A stretch of 38,444 bases of DNA from Sphingobium sp. GTDB taxonomy: Bacteria; Pseudomonadota; Alphaproteobacteria; Sphingomonadales; Sphingomonadaceae. The position numbers were made by a program, and so were the translations under genes. The notes beneath the pieces were generated by a model that was given only the letters and a program-made list of their open reading frames with translations, did no database searches and had not been told where the DNA came from. The stretch is from contig JAGNYO010000021.1 in the NCBI GenBank assembly GCA_017984895.1, forward strand, positions 1 through 38,444. Reading direction: 5' to 3'. Below are positions 31,909 to 38,444 of this stretch, piece by piece (positions within the stretch are counted from its first letter, which is position 1; each line of letters opens with the position of its first letter).

Positions 31909-32762
31909 AGGCGCTCATCACCGGAGCGAACGGGCAGCTTGGGCAGTCGCTTCAGCACACCGCGCCGGAAGGTGCGGAGCTGATCTGCACTGATATAGCG
32001 GAGCTGGACATCTGCGATGCCACCGCCGTCGATACGTTTGTCGCGCAGCACAGGCCGGACCTCATTCTCAACGCCGCGGCTTATACGGCTGTCGATAAGG
32101 CCGAGAGCGAGGAGGAACTGGCGCTGCGCATCAATGCGGAAGCCGTAAGCAACCTCGCCGTCGCTGCGCGCGCCAACAACGCCCGCTTCGTCCATGTCTC
32201 GACCGATTTCGTGTTCGATGGGCTGAGCGGTGTGCCCTACCAGCCCACCGACACGCCCGCGCCTGTCAGCGCCTATGGCCGCACCAAGCTGGCGGGCGAG
32301 CAGGCAGCGGGAGTAGGGGCGCTTATTGTCCGCACTGCATGGGTCTATGCTCCCAAGGGCAACAATTTCGTCCGCACGATGCTCCGCCTGATGGCTGAGC
32401 GGGATGAGGTACGCGTCGTGGCGGACCAAATCGGCACGCCCACTTACGCGCCCGATCTCGCCGCAGCGCTCTGGGCGCTGTCCGCCAAGGGCATCACCGG
32501 CATTCACCATTATACCGATAGCGGCGCGGCAAGCTGGTATGATTTCGCCGTCGCGATCCAGGAAGAAGCCCTCGCGGAGGGACTGCTCAGCCGCACGGTG
32601 CCGATCATTCCGATCAACACCACCGATTATCCTACGCCCGCCATACGCCCGCATTATTCGGTGCTGGACAAGAGTAGCACGTTCTCGGCGCTGGGCTGTC
32701 CGGCCCCTCATTGGCGTGCCAATCTGCGCAAAATGATACAGGAAATCAAAACACATGGCTGA
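31905..32762 (+). CDS. rmlD: dTDP-4-dehydrorhamnose reductase RmlD
   Basis: A 285-residue NADPH-dependent reductase, last step to dTDP-L-rhamnose. The Rossmann motif is ITGANGQLGQ; RPDLILNAAAYTAVDKAESEEELALRINAEAV, VHVSTDFVFDG and the catalytic YGRTKLAGEQ follow. The C-terminal part ITGIHHYTDSGAASWYDFAVAI and YPTPAIRPHYSVLDKS is standard for the family. It overlaps rmlC by 4 nt and rmlB by 8 nt. It is distinct from the RmlD-like half of the fusion at 23622-25832. Confidence 0.95.
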   Translation: MKALITGANGQLGQSLQHTAPEGAELICTDIAELDICDATAVDTFVAQHRPDLILNAAAYTAVDKAESEEELALRINAEAVSNLAVAARANNARFVHVSTDFVFDGLSGVPYQPTDTPAPVSAYGRTKLAGEQAAGVGALIVRTAWVYAPKGNNFVRTMLRLMAERDEVRVVADQIGTPTYAPDLAAALWALSAKGITGIHHYTDSGAASWYDFAVAIQEEALAEGLLSRTVPIIPINTTDYPTPAIRPHYSVLDKSSTFSALGCPAPHWRANLRKMIQEIKTHG

Positions 32763-33810
32763 ACTGCTCGTTACCGGGGGCGCCGGGTTTATTGGCGCGA
32801 ACTTCGTGCATTATTGGCGCGAGCATCACCCCAGCGACACCATCACCGTGCTTGATGCGCTTACTTATGCGGGTAATCCAGCCAATATCGCGGGGCTGGA
32901 TGGGGTCGAGCTGGTCGAAGGCGATATTTGCGATACCGCGCTGGTCGAAACGCTGCTTGCGGAGCGCGATATCCAGACCATCGTTCATTTCGCTGCGGAG
33001 AGCCATGTCGATCGCTCGATCACCGGGCCGGATGCGTTTGTCACTACCAACGTCATCGGCACGCATTCTCTGCTTAAGGCCGCGCGCAAGCTGTGGCTCG
33101 ACAGCGGCACCGGCAAGCCGCATCGCTTCCACCATGTTTCCACGGACGAAGTTTATGGCTCGCTGGGGCCGAACGATCCGGCCTTCAGCGAGAACACGCC
33201 CTATGCGCCCAACTCGCCTTATTCGGCGTCCAAGGCAGGGTCCGATCACCTCGTGCGCGCCTATCACCACACCTATGGGCTGGAGGTGACGACCAGCAAT
33301 TGCTCGAACAACTATGGCCCGTATCAATTCCCGGAAAAGCTGATCCCGCTGTTCCTCTTGAACTGCCTCTATGGCCGCAACCTGCCTATCTACGGCGATG
33401 GCATGAATGTGCGCGACTGGCTGCATGTCGAGGATCATTGCCACGGGATCGAGAAAGTTCTGCTGAGTGGCCGCTCTGGCGAGACATATAATATCGGCGG
33501 GGGTCAGGAGCTGCCCAATTTACGCGTGATCGAGGAAATCTGCGCCACCGTTGACCGCGCCTTCGCTGCCGATCCTTCGCTCTCCGCCCGCTTCCCGGAT
33601 GCACCCGCCGCGCAGGGGAAGCCGTCGGACAGCCTCAAGAGCTTCGTAACCGACCGCGCCGGGCACGACCGTCGCTATGCAATCGACGAGACGAAAGCGC
33701 GGGATGAGTTGGGCTATGCCCCGCGCCGCACTTTTGCGGAAGGATTCTCGCAGACATTGGCGTGGTATCTCGGCAATGAGGACTGGTGGCACCCGCTGTT
33801 GGCGCGATAA
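32755..33810 (+). CDS. rmlB: dTDP-glucose 4,6-dehydratase RmlB
   Basis: A 351-residue short-chain dehydratase that converts dTDP-glucose to the 4-keto-6-deoxy sugar. TGGAGFIGANFVHYW binds NAD, VHFAAESHVDRSITGPDAFVTTNVIGT and STDEVYGSLG carry the active-site residues, and YSASKAGSDHLVRAYHHTYGL holds the Tyr-x-x-x-Lys pair. NCSNNYGPYQFPEKLIPLF and the C-terminal RYAIDETKARDELGYAPRRTFAEG complete the match. It is the last gene of the operon and its stop is 3 nt from the convergent flippase gene, with no visible terminator. Confidence 0.96.
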   Translation: MAELLVTGGAGFIGANFVHYWREHHPSDTITVLDALTYAGNPANIAGLDGVELVEGDICDTALVETLLAERDIQTIVHFAAESHVDRSITGPDAFVTTNVIGTHSLLKAARKLWLDSGTGKPHRFHHVSTDEVYGSLGPNDPAFSENTPYAPNSPYSASKAGSDHLVRAYHHTYGLEVTTSNCSNNYGPYQFPEKLIPLFLLNCLYGRNLPIYGDGMNVRDWLHVEDHCHGIEKVLLSGRSGETYNIGGGQELPNLRVIEEICATVDRAFAADPSLSARFPDAPAAQGKPSDSLKSFVTDRAGHDRRYAIDETKARDELGYAPRRTFAEGFSQTLAWYLGNEDWWHPLLAR

Positions 33811-33813
33811 ATA

Positions 33814-35133
33814 TCAGGCGGTCGTGTCTACGGGCTTTTCACGGATCTTGCCGGTAAAGACATTGATGCCGGTAAGGCGCCGCACCGACCAGATGCTGAT
33901 GATATTGCGCCCTATCACTACTAGTGCGAGACAGGTGGCGATCCCCAGAATCCCGCCATATCGGGCCGCGAGCGGCGCGCTTATCAACAATATCGCGGTG
34001 CTGCCTATCGTCTGAATGAGGTTGGTGCGTTCATGCCCCGTCATGGCTAGGATAAGGCCTGAAGGCCCGGTCATGGTATAGATCGCCTGGCCGACGACGA
34101 CGACGCGCAGCACGGTCGTCGCCTGGTGGAATTCCGGACCGAACAGATCGAGCACCGGCCCTGCGAACACAAAGATCAGCACCGCTACCGGGAGGCAGAA
34201 AAACGCGGAAAGCCCGGTTGCCGAGCCGGCCAGCCGCGCCACGCGCTTCATGTCGCCTGCGGCATGCGCCTCCGCGAACTGGGGCGAGAAAATGCTAAAC
34301 AGGCCCATGGTGATGATGCTCAAGATACCCGCCACCTGCGCGGCCACACGATAAAGCCCGGCCTCATAGATGCCGAGCATGGCGGACGCGGTGGCGAGGC
34401 CATACCAGTCCGCGATGTTGAGGAAGATCGCCACGCCCCATAGCGGCACTGCCACCTTCAAGATCTCACGCATCGGCACATGCAGCGCGCCTTCTTTACG
34501 GGAGCTATAGGGCAGGCAGGTAAAAAAGGCGGCGGCACCCACCATCAGCCCGGTAAGCGCCGTCATCCACAGCACCTGTTCTACCCCAGGCGCCAGCCCG
34601 AAAGCGATGTAGGCCAGCACGATGGTCGGGATCAGCAACACTTCTATACACTGGCCCCAGATATAGACCTTCTGCGAACGCAAAACCGCGCCCAGCATCC
34701 GGGTAAGGGTGCGGGACACCATGATGACTGTAAGCACCGCCACCGCATCCTGCGGAACTTCGCCCCTGAACATCAGTTTCATCACCGGAGTGCCACCGTT
34801 CAGCAACAGCACCACCAATATGCCGGTAAACATCAGCGAATAGGCAATTACCTTGAACAGGCTGCGCCGCTCAATCAGCACGTTCTGCGCTACAGCGGCG
34901 GAAAATTTCCGTGTGACAGCGAGGTCTATACCGCCGACAGCGACCACCGAAAGAAACATCGCGGTCTGGGTGATAAGAGCATAATGGCCATTCGCTTCCG
35001 GCCCGAAGAGGCGGCCGATCAGCACGGTAACCAGAAATCCGGACGCGACAGATCCGCCGCGGATCGCCAGCGACATGATCGACTGGAAATGGTGTTTCAA
35101 CAGTGCGCGCGGATTAATAGAGGGAAATGCCAT
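33814..35133 (-). CDS. Wzx-type polysaccharide flippase
   Basis: A 439-residue integral membrane protein with about 12 hydrophobic segments, of the MATE/polysaccharide-transport family that flips lipid-linked repeat units across the inner membrane. The N-terminus LLKHHFQSIMSLAIRGGSVASGFLVTVLIGRLFGPEANGHYALITQTAMFLSVVAVGGIDLAVTRKFS is typical, as is the central GIYEAGLYRVAAQVAGILSIITMGLFSIFSPQFAEAHAAGD with the second repeat after it. It lies convergent to rmlB and divergent from the small membrane protein gene. No Wzy polymerase is seen in the window. Confidence 0.88.
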   Translation of the reverse strand: MAFPSINPRALLKHHFQSIMSLAIRGGSVASGFLVTVLIGRLFGPEANGHYALITQTAMFLSVVAVGGIDLAVTRKFSAAVAQNVLIERRSLFKVIAYSLMFTGILVVLLLNGGTPVMKLMFRGEVPQDAVAVLTVIMVSRTLTRMLGAVLRSQKVYIWGQCIEVLLIPTIVLAYIAFGLAPGVEQVLWMTALTGLMVGAAAFFTCLPYSSRKEGALHVPMREILKVAVPLWGVAIFLNIADWYGLATASAMLGIYEAGLYRVAAQVAGILSIITMGLFSIFSPQFAEAHAAGDMKRVARLAGSATGLSAFFCLPVAVLIFVFAGPVLDLFGPEFHQATTVLRVVVVGQAIYTMTGPSGLILAMTGHERTNLIQTIGSTAILLISAPLAARYGGILGIATCLALVVIGRNIISIWSVRRLTGINVFTGKIREKPVDTTA

Positions 35134-35327
35134 CTAGTTTCCGTCACTGTTCCCTGTTTGCTTGGCGCCCAGATTGCGGGATTGGTATTTTCGTATAGAA
35201 TGTTCACCCTAGGGTATGTTTGTGCAACAGCACAAGTTCGTCGAAGGGCATTTAGGTCGGTCGACGTGTTTTTTTTACGATGAAGCGTGGCTATGACCGA
35301 TATTTTACAATTCAAGGCTGAGTGTTG

Positions 35328-35567
35328 ATGGAAACAATTTATGACTGGATCGCGCTTATCGCCTTCGCCGGGCTGATCGTGCTGTTCCTGCAACGCTCGT
35401 CGATGGACGAGCCGCCGGATACGGTGTGGCACTATCTGCCGCCTGCCATCGGCTGTGCCCTCTCCAATTATCTGGGCAATGAGGGTATGGCTATCCCCGC
35501 GATACTGACGCTGGTGGCGGTGGGAGCCTATATCGTCATGGTTTTGAAACCCCGGATACCCGGCTAG
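35328..35567 (+). CDS. Small two-TM protein, possible exosortase (XrtV) system accessory
   Basis: A 79-residue membrane protein with two hydrophobic segments: YDWIALIAFAGLIVLFLQRS near the N-terminus and MAIPAILTLVAVGAYIVMVLKP at the end. Between them is DTVWHYLPPAIGCALSNYLGNEG. The W-x-YLPPAxGCAxxNYLGNEG block resembles the small protein annotated as XrtV sorting system accessory protein in sphingomonads; this is from memory and needs a profile search. Start ATG at 35328; in-frame GTG and TTG codons immediately precede it. It sits between the flippase and the ATPase, within the polysaccharide locus. No exosortase gene is in the window. Confidence 0.7.
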   Translation: METIYDWIALIAFAGLIVLFLQRSSMDEPPDTVWHYLPPAIGCALSNYLGNEGMAIPAILTLVAVGAYIVMVLKPRIPG

Positions 35568-35690
35568 ATAAATAACGGCACTATGTGCTGTTTCTGTTGC
35601 GTCTGCGAAGGGAATGGCGGATACTATCCGTAAAGTAATTCGGTGTATTTGCCTTGAACCAAGTCATCCGACGTTGCGAAAGGGTATAGA

Positions 35691-37082
35691 ATGGGCTGGC
35701 AGAATTGGTTTTCATTGCGCAAGAAACGCTATGATGCGCAGGACCACGACCATGAAGAGCTAGTCCCGCGCCTTTCCATCGGCCGCAACCGCGACCGGCA
35801 GGATGATAAGATGCCACGGTTTCAGGGCACGGCGGGCGACCAGATTCGCAGCACTGGCAAACGCACTGCTCTCGACAGGGTGCGCTTCCATCTGCGCAAC
35901 GCTTTTACCCCATCGCAGCCGGTTCTCTCGCATCGCATGTTTGCCGGGCGGACCGAGGTGCTGCGCACGCTGATCCGTTCGCTGGAGGATCAGCGCCTGC
36001 ATGTCGTGCTGTATGGCGACCGTGGCATCGGCAAGACCTCGTTGCTGCACATATTATCTCAGCTCGCGCGGGATGCGCGTTATATCGTGCGCTATGCTTC
36101 CTGCGGGGAGGAAACCGAATTCACCGATCTCATGCGGTCCATCGCGCAGGATATACCACTGCTTTACCATGCGGATTTTGCGCCAACCTCGTCAGAGATC
36201 GAGAGCGGGCGTGCATTGGCGGATCTGCTGCCGCCGGGCACACTGACCGTGCCGCAAATCAGTGATCTGTTTGCCAAGGTTTCCAACACGCGGGTGCTGG
36301 TGATTCTCGATGAGTTCGACCGTGCGCGCTCGCCCGCGTTCCGCCGTTCGATCGCGGAACTCATCAAGAATCTGTCGGACCGCTCCAGCCGGCTTCAGCT
36401 TGTGATTGCTGGTGTGGCGGCGAATCTTACCGAGCTGATCGAGCATATCCCCTCGATTCGACGCAATATTCTTGGCTATCAGGTGCCCAACATGTCCAAT
36501 GTGGAGATCGAGGAACTGATCCACAATGGCGAAAAGCTGTGCGGCCTGACATTCGATCGGGAAGCGATCGCGTTCATCAGTGCGGTGGCTTATGGCTCTC
36601 CCTACATCGCCAGCCTGCTGAGCCAGCATGCCGGCCTCGCGGCGGTAGACCGGGACGCAAGCATGGTCGAGAAGAAGGATGTGGCCGAGGCGATCAACCA
36701 CGCCGTCAACGAGATCCGCCATCGCGTGTCCAGCCTCAGCCTGTTCCAGACCGGACGGGCAAAAGCAGACGGACATGGCAACAGTCTGGGGCTGCTCGCG
36801 CGTCTCGCGCTGCATTATGGTGGCCGCTTGTTGCCACAACAGGCCGATGACGTGATTCGCAAGCCGGGGCAGGGGTTGGCCTTCATGCAGAAGATGGAGC
36901 AGGATTATGGCTTGCTCGAGCCGCTGGCCAATGACCCCGCGGGCGCTTATCATTTTCGCGAGGAAGGCGTGCCGGTCTATCTCTGGATCGAGCTGGCGCA
37001 ATCCCATTTTGCCGGCGAGAAGAGCAACACCAAGCTGCTCGATGCACTGCTGGATAAATATGCGGTTGCGCAAAGCGCCTGA
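35691..37082 (+). CDS. Orc1/AAA-type ATPase in the polysaccharide locus
   Basis: A 463-residue soluble ATPase. After a basic, low-complexity N-terminus of about 75 residues comes an Orc/Cdc6-like AAA module: RMFAGRTEVLRTLIRSLEDQRLHVVLYGDRGIGKTSLLHIL (Walker A GDRGIGKTS, near residue 108), Walker B TRVLVILDEFDRA, a sensor-like LVIAGVAANLTELIEHIPSI, and an ISAVAYGSPYIASLLSQHAG lid helix. The C-terminal 100 residues are helical and unassigned. Such ATPases are usually linked to replication, conjugation or NTPase-driven defence. Here it is flanked by polysaccharide genes on both sides, suggesting a role in assembly or regulation of the polymer. The precise family is not certain. Confidence 0.85.
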   Translation: MGWQNWFSLRKKRYDAQDHDHEELVPRLSIGRNRDRQDDKMPRFQGTAGDQIRSTGKRTALDRVRFHLRNAFTPSQPVLSHRMFAGRTEVLRTLIRSLEDQRLHVVLYGDRGIGKTSLLHILSQLARDARYIVRYASCGEETEFTDLMRSIAQDIPLLYHADFAPTSSEIESGRALADLLPPGTLTVPQISDLFAKVSNTRVLVILDEFDRARSPAFRRSIAELIKNLSDRSSRLQLVIAGVAANLTELIEHIPSIRRNILGYQVPNMSNVEIEELIHNGEKLCGLTFDREAIAFISAVAYGSPYIASLLSQHAGLAAVDRDASMVEKKDVAEAINHAVNEIRHRVSSLSLFQTGRAKADGHGNSLGLLARLALHYGGRLLPQQADDVIRKPGQGLAFMQKMEQDYGLLEPLANDPAGAYHFREEGVPVYLWIELAQSHFAGEKSNTKLLDALLDKYAVAQSA

Positions 37083-37102
37083 CATCAGCCGGGGAAAAAG
37101 CC

Positions 37103-37744
37103 GTGCTGGCTTCGCTTGTCGAGAAAATCAGGGTCAAGCTGTGGTTACGGAACCAACATGTAAACGGCAGGCTGCGCACCTATTTTCGTGACAGATTCCG
37201 CATTGATGTGGGGCATTACAGCTATGGCTGCTTTGATCGCTGGCGGATGCCGGGGCCGATCCGTGTCGGTCGTTATTGTTCGATCGCCAATACGGTCCGC
37301 TCTGCGCCGATTAACCACCCGTTCGACGCGATGACGACCCACCCCGCGCTCTATGAGCGCAAGTTCGGCGTGGTCGATCAGGATATTTTCTACGACGATG
37401 TGCTCGTAATTGAGGATGATGTCTGGATCGGGCATAATGTGATGATCCTGCCCGGTTGCAAGCATGTGGGGCGCGGAGCGGTCATCGGTGCGGGCGCTGT
37501 GGTGACAAAGAACGTTCCCGCTTATGCCATCGTCGCGGGTAATCCGGCGAAAAAGCTGCGGGATCGCTTTGCGCCGGATCTCATTGCCGCGCTGGAGCAA
37601 AGCCGCTGGTGGGAGCTTGATCCGCCGGAGCTGCGTCGCCTGGTCAGCGCCAATCGGGAGCTGGTTTTTCATCCCACGGCATCGTCGGTGCAACAATGGG
37701 CCGGAAGCGGGCGCCGGGCGGACTGGGCCGGCACGAAGCAATGA
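37103..37744 (+). CDS. Hexapeptide-repeat acetyltransferase (CatB/WcaF-type)
   Basis: A 213-residue left-handed beta-helix acyltransferase. IRVGRYCSIANTVRSAPINHPFDAMTTHP has the catalytic histidine region of the CatB-like xenobiotic/O-acetyltransferase group. The repeats continue in VLVIEDDVWIGHNVMILPGCKHVGRGAVIGAGAVVTKNVPAYAIVAGNPAKKLRDRF, the standard end of these enzymes. It probably transfers acetyl groups from acetyl-CoA to a sugar of the polysaccharide. It starts with GTG at 37103 (GGGGA upstream), 20 nt after the ATPase gene, and its TGA overlaps the ATG of the next gene. Confidence 0.88.
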   Translation: MLASLVEKIRVKLWLRNQHVNGRLRTYFRDRFRIDVGHYSYGCFDRWRMPGPIRVGRYCSIANTVRSAPINHPFDAMTTHPALYERKFGVVDQDIFYDDVLVIEDDVWIGHNVMILPGCKHVGRGAVIGAGAVVTKNVPAYAIVAGNPAKKLRDRFAPDLIAALEQSRWWELDPPELRRLVSANRELVFHPTASSVQQWAGSGRRADWAGTKQ

Positions 37745-38444
37745 CGCCCGTGCCATCATCCTATGCTGCGCCGCGCGTCAGTGTCGTGGTGCCCCACTAT
37801 AACGATCTGGCGCGGCTGGACCGTTGCCTTGCCGCACTGACGATACAAACTATGGCGCGCGACGCTTATGAGATCATCGTCGCCGACAATAATTCCCCAT
37901 GCGGTCTTGCGGCGGTAGAAGCGGTTGTGGCGGGGCGTGCGCAGATTGTTACCGCCATGACGCCAGGCGCCGGTCCTGCCCGCAATGCCGGAGCTGAGGC
38001 GGCGCACAGCGCGATATTGGCCTTTACGGACAGTGATTGCGTGCCTGAGCGGGAATGGCTGGAGCAGGGCTTGGCTGCGCTGGCTCAGGCGGATTTCATT
38101 GGCGGCGCCATGAAGGTTCTGGTGCCTTCCGGCCAGCCGATGAGCGGCGCGGAGGCCTTCGAAACCGTGTTCGCGTTCGACAACGAGCGCTATGTGAAAC
38201 AGCTACATTTTACCGTCACCGCCAATCTGATTTGCCCGCGCGAGCTGTTTTTCAAGGTTGGGCCGTTCCGCACCGCAGTATCCGAGGATAATGAATGGTG
38301 CTGGCGCGCGCGCGCCATGGGGTATCGCATCGGTTACGCGGCAGAGGCGATGGTCGGCCACCCGGCACGGGCGAACTGGGTGCAATTGAAGGGCAAATGG
38401 CGCCGCATCTGCGCCGAGCGTTATGCGCTCTCGCGGGATAACGG
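37741..38444 (+). CDS. Family 2 glycosyltransferase, truncated by the window edge
   Basis: The reading frame is open from the ATG at 37741 to the right end (234 codons and two bases), so the gene continues outside. The start MTPVPSSYAAPRVSVVVPHYNDLARLDRCLAAL is the GT-A fold entry; EIIVADNNSP and the metal-binding DSD in LAFTDSDCVPEREWLEQGL follow, then GPFRTAVSEDNEWCWRARAMGYRIGYA, with the ED-W motif of inverting GT2 enzymes. It is translationally coupled to the acetyltransferase gene (4-nt overlap) and presumably adds a sugar to the polysaccharide repeat unit. Confidence 0.9.
   Translation, partial: MTPVPSSYAAPRVSVVVPHYNDLARLDRCLAALTIQTMARDAYEIIVADNNSPCGLAAVEAVVAGRAQIVTAMTPGAGPARNAGAEAAHSAILAFTDSDCVPEREWLEQGLAALAQADFIGGAMKVLVPSGQPMSGAEAFETVFAFDNERYVKQLHFTVTANLICPRELFFKVGPFRTAVSEDNEWCWRARAMGYRIGYAAEAMVGHPARANWVQLKGKWRRICAERYALSRDN

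Noticed and set aside
35206-35215. ACCCTAGGGT palindrome upstream of the flippase gene
   Set aside because: A single short perfect palindrome without a second copy or clear promoter context; too little to call an operator.

Overview
The window (about 38.4 kb, high GC) looks like the chromosome of a sphingomonad (Alphaproteobacteria, Sphingomonadales). The reasons are a circularly permuted two-piece tmRNA gene whose tag reads ANDNEALALAA, a large sphingomonad-style TonB receptor, cpdR, a GTA-type holin/GH108 lysis pair, and an exopolysaccharide locus with rmlACDB and a type I secretion ABC protein as in sphingan clusters. No insertion sequence, integrase, plasmid function or CRISPR array was seen.

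Layout. 1-4.1 kb: a gene-poor edge, a MarR regulator with a DUF1398 protein and a probable auto-operator, an alphaproteobacterial palindromic repeat, and a minus-strand lemA / TPM / TPM / Nudix operon divergent from mscL. 4.7-5.15 kb: permuted ssrA followed directly by a tandem array of four hairpins with nearly the same 14-nt loop but different, compensating stems. 5.4-7.8 kb: TonB receptor. 7.9-12.75 kb: cobalamin riboswitch and a tightly coupled btuB-btuF-btuC-btuD operon. 12.76-17.3 kb: cpdR, an N-formylglutamate amidohydrolase, a probable small RNA with its own promoter and terminator, sapC, an FAD-linked oxidase and an unknown exported protein. 17.4-20.6 kb: DEAD-box helicase, tRNA-Ala(CGC), gamma carbonic anhydrase and the lysis pair.

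20.8-38.4 kb is a carbohydrate/exopolysaccharide region: a GH1-like protein coupled to a DgoD-type dehydratase, a small unknown gene, two divergently transcribed two-domain fusions (GH1-like + RmlD-like, and glycosyltransferase + UDP-galactopyranose mutase), a type I secretion ABC permease/ATPase, the complete dTDP-L-rhamnose operon, a Wzx-type flippase, a small membrane protein, an Orc/AAA-type ATPase, a hexapeptide acetyltransferase and a GT2 glycosyltransferase cut by the right edge. Together these suggest a surface polysaccharide containing L-rhamnose and probably galactofuranose, acetylated and exported by a Wzx-type route. The polymerase and outer-membrane exporter would lie outside the window.

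The items I rate most unusual are the invariant-loop hairpin array next to ssrA, the two opposed fusion genes, and the minus-strand small RNA at about 14.23-14.34 kb. All function calls come from reading motifs; no database search was run.
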